The notes: a model not told the origin generated them from the sequence alone. A DNA stretch of 29,552 nt from Haplomitrium mnioides (GCA_049999725.1 JBNGIS010033702.1:1-29552), one strand, 5' to 3'; shown: positions 1 to 8,662, counted from the first letter of the stretch. Program-made: numbers and translations.

Positions 1-657
1 GTACCCTTCTGCTTGAAGAGTATGAAATGTATCTTCCAACCATGGCGACCAAAGTTTGACCCACTGGTGGAACAAGCTCTGGTCCCTACTTGGATTACCT
101 TGCCATTCTTCCCTGCAGAGCTACACAATCAACTGCCTATGATTGCTAATCTCTTTGGCAAGAGCATTTATGTCCCTTCAGTCCTTGACGGGATGCATGT
201 CAGATTCTGTGTCCAGCTCGACACATCCAAAGGAGTGAGTCCAGTTTTGGAGCTTTTGTGTCCGGAGGGGACCTACTCCCAAGAGGTTGAGTACAATGGA
301 ATTCCTCTAAGATGCTTCCTCTGCAGGAGCACTGATCACCTGGCTGGAAAATGCCCTGGAGGAAAGGCACGTGGATTTGCCAAGAAAATGAGGGGTGAGG
401 CCATCATTCACGCCAATAGGGCACCTACTCTGAGTCTGGAAGCCTCTCCATCTGCATCAAAGGAGGTTGAAGACGAAGGAAGGCACTCCTCAGCACAAGA
501 GGAAGAATCTAAAGATCAGGCAGAGGCGACCCGCCTGGCAGAGAGTCACACCGATGGTCAACAGAAAATACTCACCATTTCAAGGAGGAGGTCCACTACC
601 ATCCCTCATCCAAAACGGAGGGTGACAGGGGAATTTCTATTGAGAACCATTGCTTGA
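1..657 (+). CDS. LINE ORF1-like nucleic-acid-binding protein (DUF4283 plus CCHC knuckle), 5' partial
   Basis: The frame is open from the first base of the window to a TGA at 655-657, so the N-terminus lies outside. A TTG at 13 is only a formal start. The first ~100 residues read like the DUF4283 domain of plant LINE ORF1/gag-like proteins: FQPWRPKFDP, then a W-x-LP segment, then a 'LGKsl' type segment. It is followed by a retroviral-type zinc knuckle CFLCRSTDHLAGKC (C-x2-C-x4-H-x4-C). The C-terminal third is hydrophilic, acidic then basic, and unstructured. Such proteins bind element RNA in the retrotransposition RNP. No stop or frameshift interrupts the visible 218 codons. It is followed by a promoter-like module rather than an ORF2, so it is a fragment of an element. 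Family call is firm; intactness is unknown. Confidence 0.75.
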   Translation, partial: VPFCLKSMKCIFQPWRPKFDPLVEQALVPTWITLPFFPAELHNQLPMIANLFGKSIYVPSVLDGMHVRFCVQLDTSKGVSPVLELLCPEGTYSQEVEYNGIPLRCFLCRSTDHLAGKCPGGKARGFAKKMRGEAIIHANRAPTLSLEASPSASKEVEDEGRHSSAQEEESKDQAEATRLAESHTDGQQKILTISRRRSTTIPHPKRRVTGEFLLRTIA

Positions 658-740
658 GTGGGAGGATGGATCCTGAATGGGATCCACATGCAGTCCTTCC
701 CAAGGTTGAATCCTTGGAAGGATCAATTCTTTTGTAAATA

Positions 741-1090
741 ATCAGAGACTAACATATTGTTAGCCATGATTAGCATTACTAGCTTAATAGTTAGTTAAGG
801 CTAATCTAGTATACTGCCACATGTCAGTCACACAGGTAATTTTAGACAAGCCTTATTTTTCTAACGTGACTGAGAGAGAGGATGTTAGCATACAGATCGA
901 TCCACAATCTAAAGCTAAACTTGGCAGGTATTGAGCGCTCATTGGCGCCTTGTAAATTTTGAGGAGACATCTCCTCTGTGCATATATATTCTCATGGGAC
1001 ATGCCATCAAGCTGACCCCCGCAAACATACATTCTGTGTAAGTCGTTTTTCATTCCTTGCTCAAACGTCTATGCTGTTTTAATCGCAAAG
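741..1090 (+). promoter_or_regulatory. LTR-like or LINE 5'-leader promoter module
   Basis: No coding sequence. A TGTTAG start near 759 resembles plant LTR ends. A perfect inverted repeat GAGGAGA-CA-TCTCCTC lies at 961-976, directly followed by a TATA-like run (TATATAT near 983). Downstream comes the GC-rich repeated leader at 1097-1306 and then an open frame at 1601. I infer the promoter and transcribed leader of a retroelement. No second LTR copy was found, so LTR versus internal LINE promoter stays open. Confidence 0.35.
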
Positions 1091-1096
1091 GAGAAG

Positions 1097-1306
1097 AGGA
1101 GGCGCCTCGTCCTTCCTAGTCGCTCAGCCACAGGGAGGCGCCCCGGTTTTGCTAAATCGCGCAGACACAGGAGGCGCCCCGTTTTGCTAAACGCGCAGAT
1201 GCAGGAAGGCGTCCCATTTTCAGCATCACGCGAACGCAGGGAGACCCTGTTTATTGCTATTCGCGAAGCCAGGGGAGGCCCTGTTTTGTTCATCGAGCAG
1301 TTTGCG
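1097..1306 (+). repeat. Degenerate ~35-bp tandem repeat (six units) in a leader
   Basis: Six successive units start at about 1097, 1132, 1169, 1203, 1238 and 1271 (33-37 bp each). Each begins AGG-rich (AGGAGGCGCC-like), continues with GTTTTGCTAA-like sequence and ends near a CGCG/GCAG motif. Divergence rises toward the 3' end. It is far more GC-rich than its surroundings. Confidence 0.75.
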
Positions 1307-1600
1307 TTTTGTCTGCCATCACGACACTGGTATTTCGTGCTATCACGAAAAGGGAGATCGCACCGCGACTCCATCGACGCCTGCGAAATCTGCTATTGCT
1401 CATATCGAGCAGCCGCGTTTTTTTCTCTTACCTGGGATTCTAACGACAGGAAGTTAGAGGGGAATTTCGCTGCTAAGAAAAATCAACATTCAAAGTTGAT
1501 ATTTTCTCTCACGAACAGTGACGAGCCAGATTCGTAGTTACATTTCAGACATTCCAGGTGAAATCGTTCAATCGATTTTCATTAGTTTCAAGTTGATTCT
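1307..1600 (+). other. Leader sequence without a recognised gene
   Basis: Continues the repeated leader toward the open frame at 1601. It contains scattered CGAGCAG- and ATCACGA-type words like those in the repeats, and no open frame I would defend. Best read as 5' untranslated sequence of the non-autonomous element. Confidence 0.4.
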
Positions 1601-2167
1601 GTGACTGCACCAGAGACTAGCTCAGATGCTCCTCTGAATGCCAATGAGACGGTTATTGGTTCAAGTGAGAAGCCGGGGTCTGAAGGGACACCAGAGTTCC
1701 AAATGATCCAAGGGGGGGTGACTGAAGCCACCACAGAAGCCCAAGTGTTAGTAACAGAGGAGGTGGCTTCTGACAAGTGGGAAAAGGTCACGAAGAGATA
1801 TACACGGCGTGAAAAAATGAAAGCAGTGGTTGCGGATCAGGCTACAGCTTCTAGTCTGGGCACCAAGGGCCGTACAAGGTTCTCAAAATGCCTGTCTTCC
1901 AAACAGGACATTCTGGCAAAGGAACTTCTAGAGGAAGGTCCCATTTTCTTGGAAAGGTCTTCAGAGGATGATTCACTGCATCATAGTGTAATCCCCTCTA
2001 GGCTTTCTATATCAGAGAATCAGAGAATCAGAATAAGTTTAAGGTCCCATGCCAGCCCTAGGGCCATAAAGACCAGAAGTACACCCGCGCACCGAGGTGC
2101 GGTAGAGAAAGTAAAAACCGTAGTCCAACATCACATGACGTCAACTACCAAGTGTCCTGAGAAGTGA
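1601..2167 (+). CDS. ORF1-tail protein of a non-autonomous LINE-related element (copy 1)
   Basis: The frame runs 188 codons without a stop; the formal start is GTG, and the first ATG in frame is at codon 13. The protein is hydrophilic and rich in S, T, E and K. Around residues 58-74 it has a DKWEKVTKRYTRREKMK segment like the W-x-x-V-x-x-R/K tract that follows the zinc knuckle in plant DUF4283 ORF1 proteins, but DUF4283 and the knuckle themselves are absent. The segment reading ILAKELLEEGPIFLERSSED and then DDSLHHSVIPS recurs, diverged, at 3220-3352 and 5042-5487. Each time it precedes the same 3' end, so this is a repeated unit. No function is known for the isolated tail. Could be a relic rather than a translated gene. 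Confidence 0.5.
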   Translation: MTAPETSSDAPLNANETVIGSSEKPGSEGTPEFQMIQGGVTEATTEAQVLVTEEVASDKWEKVTKRYTRREKMKAVVADQATASSLGTKGRTRFSKCLSSKQDILAKELLEEGPIFLERSSEDDSLHHSVIPSRLSISENQRIRISLRSHASPRAIKTRSTPAHRGAVEKVKTVVQHHMTSTTKCPEK

Positions 2168-2169
2168 AA

Positions 2170-2193
2170 CCCCCAATCAACTAAGGTTGGGGG
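2170..2193. repeat. Short GC-rich inverted repeat just after the ORF1-tail stop
   Basis: CCCCCAA at 2170-2176 pairs with TTGGGGG at 2187-2193 around a 10-nt loop, starting three bases after the TGA. It would form a stable RNA hairpin. No function is known in a nuclear element. Confidence 0.6.
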
Positions 2194-2313
2194 CCTACAA
2201 ACAAGTGCGATAATAGAAATATCAATATCAATAAGATAAAGTATAAAAGCGTAGTTATAGTCATTCAAGCTGAGATCAAGATCAAAATCAGACTCTAACT
2301 ATTATCAGATAAG

Positions 2314-2706
2314 TCAATCTGGTCGGGGAGGTAGGATTTGCATCTTCCCTCCTCGGATCGCTGCCCGTTTTCCCTCTTTCCATGCTTCTTTCATTTTCCG
2401 GATTTCAGTCGGGAGGTTCCTTCTTTGATCTGGTGACAGGTCCTCAAAAATCCATAGAGGTTGTCCTTTGAGGGCTTTCTTGGATTTCAGGAGAGCCAGT
2501 CGGTCTTTGGCATTCTGGAATTTGATGAGGATTGGTCTGTTCTTACTTGAGGGCTTGCCGATTCTCTGGCATATTGAGTGCATTTTCGTGATGCCGCATG
2601 GTCGTAGGATCTGCTCTTGGATCATTTCCTGTGTATTCTCCGTTGGCTGTTCTTCTATCCCGTGCACAATCAGGTTCAATTCGCATCCATGTAGCTCTTG
2701 TTCTAG
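2314..2706 (-). pseudogene. L1/CR1-type LINE ORF1 fragment (coiled-coil end plus RRM-like domain)
   Basis: On the minus strand the frame runs from the junction at 2706 to a stop near 2314. It begins with a coiled-coil remnant (LVLEQELHGCELNL). It continues with the hallmark of L1/CR1-type ORF1 RNA-binding domains: NLIVHGIEE, a RIGKPSSKNRPILIKF strand, a K-D-R-L-A-L-L-K helix, LKGQPLWIFEDLS, then a basic helix. These proteins are nucleic-acid chaperones of LINE RNPs. There is no proper ATG. It is cut at 2706, where the plus-strand LINE 3' end begins, so it is a truncated insertion in opposite orientation. This ORF1 type differs from the DUF4283 type at 1-657. Family call is good; it is clearly a fragment. 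Confidence 0.7.
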
Positions 2707-3000
2707 AACTAGAGATTTGAAGATGCATCAGGCTATTAATTAGAGGGACTAGAGTGTTTGTAGTGTCCTTTCATTATAGATGTTGATTATATTTTGGATT
2801 GATGGCCTAGGGCTAGTAATCTACCTTAGGAGGACTTGTGATAGATTCTATTGGTAGGTAGCTGTCGCTGGACACCTTTGTGTCCCGACTAGGCTACCCT
2901 TGAGGAACTGGTTTGCTTTGGTCCAGACTTTGATGTTTTGCCGCTTCGACGGTTGTATTTGATGTGTGGAAATAAAGTTTTTACTTCCTGTCAAAAAAAA
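2707..3000 (+). repeat. LINE-type 3' end with AATAAA and poly(A), copy 1
   Basis: Closely matches 4746-5040 along its length and 5498-5680 in part. Shared landmarks are AGAGATTTGA, 'ggattgatggcctaggg', 'ccttaggaggacttgtgata', and an AATAAA at 2971-2976. The A-run at 2993-3000 ends the unit. The poly(A) shows integration by target-primed reverse transcription from an mRNA-like transcript. Confidence 0.75.
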
Positions 3001-3219
3001 GAAAGAAGGGAAATAGCTCCCTATCTCCCTTATATACACAGAAAACTAGGCCCAGCGAATTAGGGCTGGCACTACATGACAAAATAGAAGTCAACACTAG
3101 AAGACAAAATAGAATAAGACAAAATGAGTATAGGACAAAATGGTATTTTGTCCTATCTGAATTTAGACTATCCTGGTCTAAATTCACTAGGTAACTTGAC
3201 AGAGCTCGAATTCTCAACA
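3001..3219 (-). mobile_element. Partial LTR, probably Ty1/copia-like, minus strand
   Basis: Read on the minus strand it begins TGTTGAGAATTC at 3219, a common plant copia LTR start. It ends with a TATA-containing stretch (TGTATATAAGG near 3043-3033), then runs into the neighbouring A-run. It contains several copies of GACAAAATAG-like words and two hairpins, a perfect 12-bp-arm palindrome at 3130-3156 and a 9-bp-arm one near 3160-3184. No target-site duplication was found. Confidence 0.4.
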
Positions 3220-3352
3220 GATCGGGCTACAGGCAGCAAGCCATAAGGCTGGACAGTACCAGGGAAAGCTACTAGTCTGGCCACAGTGTGCCGGATGAGG
3301 TCCTTGTCTTCAAATCAGGACGTTCTGGCAAGGGAAATTTTAGAGGAAGGTC
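3220..3352 (+). pseudogene. ORF1-tail copy 2, left part, interrupted by a tandem array
   Basis: The sequence parallels 1836-1944. It carries the ATCGGGCTACAGG start, the TCAAATCAGGACGTTCTGGC core and the end at TTTAGAGGAAGGTCCCAT. Homology stops at about 3352, and the missing right part (GTGTAATTCCCTC) resumes at about 4718 after the 1.36-kb tandem array. Only about 40 bp of the reference copy is unaccounted for, so array and element were joined by insertion or by recombination at this point. Confidence 0.6.
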
Positions 3353-4715
3353 CCATATTAGTTATGAGGTTGTGGAGAGCAAAACTAACCACAACAACAA
3401 TTAAATGAAAGCTGCAATAGTCTAGGAAAAACCTACACATATCACAACTGTGCACGCATAAAGTGCAGCCTTCACAATGTGGTGTCAGACACAAAGTTCC
3501 AGACTATTCAGCCTCATCATGTGTAGCAGTGACAAGCTGCCACAACTTCCTGCTGGTTTCGTCAGTTCCCGACAGCAGGTCCTGATCAATCGTCGTACTG
3601 AGTTTCTCCCACTTTCCGGAAGTAACGGGAAAACTCAGTCATGATGATGCCTAGCACTCCACCAAGAATCCAACTAATCAAAATCTGTCAACTCTCAAGC
3701 ATCAGCTTGCGACATCATTCATTTCACTTTAGTTTGATCTTGTGAAGCAAACATCCAAGAGCATAACTCCCAGAGAGGTCTGCTGAAAAGTTAGTGATTG
3801 AGGCCTTCTGCACCCTGAACATAGCACATGAAGCGCATCACTGGTGACTACTTGGATGCAGAACATCCGCTGAAGTCACTGAATATATTAGTTATGAAGT
3901 TGTGGAGAGCAAAACTAACCACAACAACAATTAAATGGAAGCTGCAATAGTCGAGGAAAAACCTACACATATCACAAATAGAGTGCAGCCTTCACAATGT
4001 GGTGTCAGACACAAAGTTTCAGACTATTCAGCCTCATCATGTGTAGCAGTGACAAGTTGCCACAACTTCCTGCTGGTTTCGTCAGCAGGTCCTGATCAAT
4101 CGTCGTACTGAGTTTCTGCCACTTTCCGGAAGTAACCAGAAAACTCAGTCATGATGATGCCTAGCACTCCACCAAGAATCCAACTAATCAAAATCTGTCA
4201 ACTCTCAAGCATCAGCTTGCGACATCATTCATTTCACTTTAGTTTGATCTTGTGAAGCAAACATCCAAGTGAATAACTCCCAGAGAGGTCTGCTGAAAAG
4301 TTAGTGATAGGGACCTTCTGCACCCTGAACATAGCACATGAAGCGCATCACTGGTGACTACTTGGATGCAGAACATCCGCTAAAGTCACTGAATATGTTA
4401 GCTATGAAGTTGTGGAGAGCAAAACTAACGACAAAAAACAATTAAATGGAAGCTGCAATAGTCTAGGAAAAACCTACACACATCACAACTGTGCACACAT
4501 AGAGTGCAGCCTTGACTATGTGGTGTCAGACACAAAGTTTGAGACTATTCAGCATCATCATGTGTAGCAGTGATAAGCTGCCACAACTTCCTGCTGGTTT
4601 AGTCAGTTCCCGACAGCAGGTCCTTATCAATCGTCGTACTGAGTTTCTGCCACTTCACAGAAGTAATGGGAAAACTCAGTCATGATGATGCCTAGCACTC
4701 TACCAAGAATCCAAA
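3353..4715 (+). repeat. Tandem array of a ~530-bp unit, about 2.6 copies
   Basis: Units begin (at G-T/C-TATGA-A/G-GTTGTGG) at 3361, 3891 and 4401. The first period is 530 bp and the second 510 bp, the latter because of small deletions. The third unit stops at about 4715. Units are nearly identical apart from scattered substitutions, so amplification is fairly recent. No long ORF. Part of the unit (3676-3744 and 4186-4254) is found base for base at 8594-8662. Another part resembles the kinase-gene intron at 10323-10485, so the unit belongs to a dispersed repeat family. Confidence 0.9.
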
Positions 4716-5040
4716 CTAGTGTAATTCCCTCCAGGAAATCCATGGAACCAGAGATTTGATGATGTATCAGGCTATTCATAGGGACTAGTGTGTCTGTGAA
4801 GTATCCTTTGGTTATAGATGTTGATAATATTTTGGATTGATGGCCTAGGGCTAGTTATCTACCTTAGGAGGACCTGTGATAGATTCTATTGGCTTGTAGC
4901 TGTCGCTGTACATCTTTGTATCCCGACTTGGCTACTATTGAGGGAGTGGCTTGCTTTAGTTCAGACCTTGAAGTTTTGCAGCCTCAGCAGTTGCATTTGA
5001 TGTGCGAAAATAAAGTTTTTACATCTTGTAAAAAAAAAAA
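4716..5040 (+). repeat. Right part of ORF1-tail copy 2 and its 3' end with poly(A)
   Basis: Starts with the AGTGTAATTCCCTC segment that belongs just after the break at 3352. It passes straight into the 3' end seen at 2707-3000. AATAAA lies at 5009-5014 and an A-run at 5030-5040. There is no ORF2 between, so the family is ORF1 tail plus 3' end only. Confidence 0.7.
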
Positions 5041-5041
5041 G

Positions 5042-5487
5042 GTAGATGAAGGCAGATAGACGTGCTCAGATTTTGATCTGCTTGAGCTTGGGTAAGAATA
5101 AACCACTTGACACCAGTTTCAGGGAAAACTATTAGACAGGTCACATCCAGAAAGGTACAGTGTATGAGGTTCTCAAAACTCAACCGCTGGTGAAAGAAAC
5201 TCTGGAGAAAGATGAAGATTTCATGGAAGTGTCCTCCTAGGATGATTGATGAGGAAATTGAGGAGTAAATGAAGGCAGATAGACATGCTCAGATTTTAAT
5301 CTGCTTGAGCTTGGGTAAGAATACACCACTTGACACCAGTTTCAGGGAAAACTATTAGACAGGTCACATTCAGAAAGGTGCACTGTACGAGGTTCTCAAA
5401 ACTCAACCACTGGTGAAGGAAATTCTGGAGAAAGACGAAGATTTCCTGGAAATGTCCCAGGATGATTCACTGCTTCACAGTGTGATT
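5042..5487 (+). repeat. Two 223-bp direct copies of a diverged ORF1-tail
   Basis: The unit beginning ATGAAGGCAGATAGAC occurs at 5046 and 5269, period 223. Each encodes remnants of the tail motif: VKEILEKDEDFLEMS, and in copy 2 also DDSLLHSVIPS. Both carry the same internal stop after the FREN/Y stretch. Copy 2 continues directly into a 3' end. Only the right copy keeps the junction, so the left copy is a local duplication. Confidence 0.75.
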
Positions 5488-5682
5488 CCCTCTAAGGGAC
5501 CAGAGACTTGATAATGTCTTGGGCTATTAATTAGAGGGACAAGAGGGTCCTTGAAGCTTTGTTTGGTTATTGATGTTAATAATATTTTTGGACCTAGGGC
5601 TCGTAATGTCCCTTACGAGGACTTGTGATAGGTTCTATAGGACCTTTGTGTCCTGACTTGGCTACATTTGGGGGAGTGGCAC
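5488..5682 (+). repeat. LINE-type 3' end, copy 3, truncated
   Basis: Diverged copy of 2707-3000 with GACCAGAGACTTGATAATG, 'ggacctagggctcgtaatg' and 'acgaggacttgtgatag'. It lacks AATAAA and poly(A) because it is cut near 5682 by the start of the reverse-transcriptase relic. Confidence 0.65.
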
Positions 5683-5689
5683 AAACAAC

Positions 5690-6810
5690 TGTCCACCAAC
5701 CTAGTGCTAGACTAAACCTCACTTACAGACATTATTCTCACAACAGCTAGACTGAAGTTCCTAACCACTCTCACCACAGTCAAAACCCCTTCCATCTTTA
5801 AACCCAACCCTGGTTCAACAACATCGCAAGAGAAACACAATCCCAGTGGCAAAAAAGGATACAACAAAGGTCACCAGCTACAGCGATCCAAGAAGCGCTC
5901 CACGCTTGGTGGAAATGCAAAAGAAACACAAGAAATTCTTTTCATTTCTCAAGGGCCAACAAGACCAGCTCCAGCTACATGACCTCCAAGACTGGAAGAA
6001 GTATGGAGACAAGCTCTGCCACTCTGCATCAGTCACACCTACCCCCTGGACCAACAGCAAACCCACCACAGATGTCTTCACCACCGGAGAGGTACTGGCT
6101 ATGATCAAGAAGCTGCACAACAAAGCCCTTGCTCCCTAGGCTCCAAGCCCAAATGCTCTAAAGAGGGATCCAAACCCCTCTCCCAGCCCATCAGCAACTT
6201 ATTCAATCAGGTGATACAAACTGGAAATGGAAGCTCAATACTATCATTCCAATTCACAAAGCTGGGTACATAAGCCAACACTTTAACTACCCCACCATCA
6301 TGCTCAGCCCTCTACTCCCCGAGCTCTTTGGGGCCACATTCAACTTCAAGATCACACAATGGAGCAAAACACAACAGCTACAAGCTCAAGGACAAGCAGG
6401 GCTTCCGGAGCATCACTCAACGACTGACCATCTGGTCACCATCGGCACCATAATCGAATGGCATAGACGTGCAGGAGGTCTACACTGTTATTTTGTAGAT
6501 TTCCAGAAAGCTTGACTTGGTACCACACACCAAACGCTGGTCCAGATTACATGAGCTACACCAAACCACCGACTGGATCACAGCTATCCAGATTTTATAG
6601 GAAGAAGTTTGGCCTGTGTCTGCACCCATCAGGGTCTGTCGGAGCTAATCCATTGCAACAGCAGTCTCAAGCAGGGCTGCCTACTTCCTCCCACCCTATT
6701 CAGTCTGTTCATCAACAAGCTGGAGACAGTACTGGTCAATATGGGAGCCCCTGCCCCCAATCTGCTTGTTGGAAATATCAAATTGCATTGATGATATTGC
6801 AGCAGCAAAA
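5690..6810 (+). pseudogene. LINE ORF2 relic: linker and N-terminal half of reverse transcriptase
   Basis: Protein fragments in shifting frames follow non-LTR reverse transcriptase order. First comes an NN.ARE-type linker after the missing endonuclease (PWFNNIARE, ~5812). Then follow VLAMIKKLHNKALAP (RT0/1 'KAPGPDG' region), WKLNTIIPIHKAG (RT1), QAGLPEHHSTTDHLVTI and GGLHCYFVDFQKA (RT2/3, VDF.KAFD region), and LKQGCLLPPTLFSLFINKLE (RT4). The piece ends soon after LLVGNIKLH. At least three frameshifts and several stops make it dead. The endonuclease domain is absent, so it was 5' truncated. Similar fragments from another copy resume at 7725. The aspartate of the VDF.KAFD motif is lost at the frameshift. 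Confidence 0.8.
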
Positions 6811-6883
6811 ATTCACTATAGCTGAGAATCACAAGAAAGAGGGAGAAGGAAAAACGTCAGCTCGCTGAAGGGGTTCACGTCAC

Positions 6884-6990
6884 AGCAGATTAGCGAACGC
6901 AGGTGGTCGTGAGGCTTTTCTGCTCGATAGCAGATTAGCGAACGCAGGTGGTCGTGAGGCTTTTCTGCTCGATGGCAGATTCGTGACCAC
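6884..6990. repeat. 45-bp direct repeat, 2.4 copies
   Basis: Units at 6884-6928 and 6929-6973 are identical; a partial third starts at 6974. Each unit contains an AGCAGATTAGCGAACGCAGG block and ends in CTGCTCGAT. Confidence 0.9.
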
Positions 6991-6995
6991 CTCCC

Positions 6996-7150
6996 AGACC
7001 AAATCGCAACTCCTTTCAATTTGCCTCCTATGCATGAAAACGCAGCGACCTCCTCCCAGGTCAATATCGCAACTCCCTCACGATGTGTCTCCTATGCAAG
7101 AAAACGCAGCGATCTCCTCCCAGGCCAAATTGCAACTCCCATACGATGCA
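6996..7150. repeat. 62-64-bp direct repeat, about 2.5 copies
   Basis: Units start at 6996, 7058 and 7122. They share a TCGCAACTCC start, 'ctcctatgca(t/a)gaaaacgcagcg' and a CTCCTCCCAGG end. They adjoin the 45-bp repeats and form one leader minisatellite with them. Confidence 0.85.
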
Positions 7151-7724
7151 CGAATAAATGGCAGGCTGTTCATGAGATGCTTCGCTTGCAGGAACCGAGT
7201 CGCTGCTGAGTCGGGATTCTGCCCTTGATGAGAAAAACGACTTTCTCCTGCAGACGCACGATTCTCCCTTGAATGCACAAAACGGGATACAAATGAAACA
7301 AGTGAAATGTGTTTGCAATGAGGATGCGATGAGATCCTCTTCCTCTGATTTATATACACAATACAATACCAGCCAATGGGCTAGATTTCTATGGGTGCCC
7401 AGTTCAAAATCTGTGGGCCCTAAAGAATCCTGGCAGGTGTAGGAAACTTTTCTCCGAGTATGGACAAGAGCAGCTTGCACTGCTGCATATTCAATTCTTA
7501 CCTGCACTCCTATGTCTTTTTCTCTGTGTGAGCACCTGCAAGTATGCATGTGCTTCATCTATTTTATGCAAGGGACAAGAAATGTTAATGTTCCTAAGGA
7601 CCTTCCTGGTGCTGACACATGTCACCACCAGGTGCCTCCACGTGGCACACCCCGAAGTCACCATTTCCTAAAGTGCCTCTAAACTAGCAAAACAAAACAC
7701 TTACAGGGACACAATTCACAAAGG

Positions 7725-8593
7725 AAGTATGTGGCAGGGATTCCTCAGCAGGATCAGGCAATTCCTCTGATCCACCAGCAGCAAATTGTGAGCTGCCAAC
7801 TTCCAACACTGCTAGCCCAGACCATTGGTATTCTCTTGTATGCAAATGACATTGTCCTCATGTCAACAACAAGCACCGGACTTCAATCATACCTAAATGC
7901 ACTTGACCAATTCTGTAGCCAATCGGGTATGACCATTAATATGAAGAAAACTAAAGTCCTGGTCTTTGGAAAATGGCTTACCACAGCACTGAGGAACACT
8001 TTCAAGTTCAGACAGGACACTGTCGAAGTGATGGACCAGTACACCTATTTGGGGATGCCAATACATACCCACAGAGGATGGAGTTTTGGAGCCAAATGCA
8101 GGATTACAGCAGGTCTCGTCAGCCTATACCAAATGAATGGCTAATGCAAGATAAAAGAAATATGGCATACACACATGAGAATCAACCTCTTCCACACCTT
8201 TGTTGTTCCCACACCAACATATGGAGCAGAAATATGGGGGCCCTCTCTAACTCCCGCCATGTGGCTGAAACATGGTGAGAAACCCCTCAAGAGGTTCCTC
8301 ACTAGATTTGGCATGAATTTGGTATGCTACCCACTGCACAGGCAGTGGTGAAACTTGTCACATACCAATACAATCTATTCAGCATGCTTCACCATCCAGA
8401 CACCCAGCTATGGTTATGGAGGCATCTCGTCAAGCACCCCCAGGAGACCCCACAGATTGGCACAATCAATGCCAGAAATGGCTCAAAAGATGGGGACTGG
8501 ATATAGAGGATCTTCCTAAACAATCAGGAACTGCGCTCATGGATCACCTGTCAACACAATACTTCATGGTCCTATGGCAGTCCTACAATACAA
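7725..8593 (+). pseudogene. LINE ORF2 relic: reverse transcriptase palm to C-terminal region
   Basis: Starts with the RT5 motif region: ILLYANDIVLMST corresponds to the YADD box, but the first catalytic Asp is Asn (YAND), which would inactivate catalysis. Next come GLQSYLNALDQFC, MTINMKKTKVLVFG (RT6) and QYTYLGMPIH (RT7). Frame-shifted C-terminal pieces follow, NLFHTFVVPTPTYGAEIWGP and WHNQCQKWLKRWGLDI, which match the thumb/C-terminal region of plant LINEs. It overlaps in content the end of the 5690-6810 relic, so the two are different copies or a duplicated segment rather than one simply split ORF. It ends abruptly at 8593, where a dispersed-repeat segment begins. Confidence 0.8.
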
Positions 8594-8662
8594 AATCAAA
8601 ATCTGTCAACTCTCAAGCATCAGCTTGCGACATCATTCATTTCACTTTAGTTTGATCTTGTG
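8594..8662. repeat. 69-bp segment identical to part of the 530-bp tandem unit
   Basis: Matches 3676-3744 and 4186-4254 base for base, with flanks differing on both sides. It abuts the LINE relic and changes its apparent C-terminus. Confidence 0.9.

Larger units (their letters stand above)
6830..7715 (-). promoter_or_regulatory. Retroelement promoter and repeated leader (LTR or 5' UTR), minus strand
   Basis: This block separates two reverse-transcriptase relics. On the minus strand it has a plant-LTR-like upstream part with a CACGTGG motif near 7640, a TATA box (GTATATAAATC, ~7358-7348), a short leader, and then tandem repeats of 62-64 bp and 45 bp. It resembles in plan the plus-strand module at 741-1600, and I infer a second such promoter/leader inserted backwards. 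Long open frames here (such as 7061-7558 minus) have no recognised domain, and I take them as chance. Confidence 0.4.

Noticed and set aside
3353-4715. Hydrophobic minus-strand peptide (WILGGVLGIIMTEFSRYFRK) in each tandem unit as a possible captured exon
   Set aside because: Only about 28 codons open, no credible splice sites, and no family recognised.
7061-7558. 165-codon minus-strand open frame
   Set aside because: It crosses the TATA box and the leader tandem repeats and shows no domain; treated as chance.
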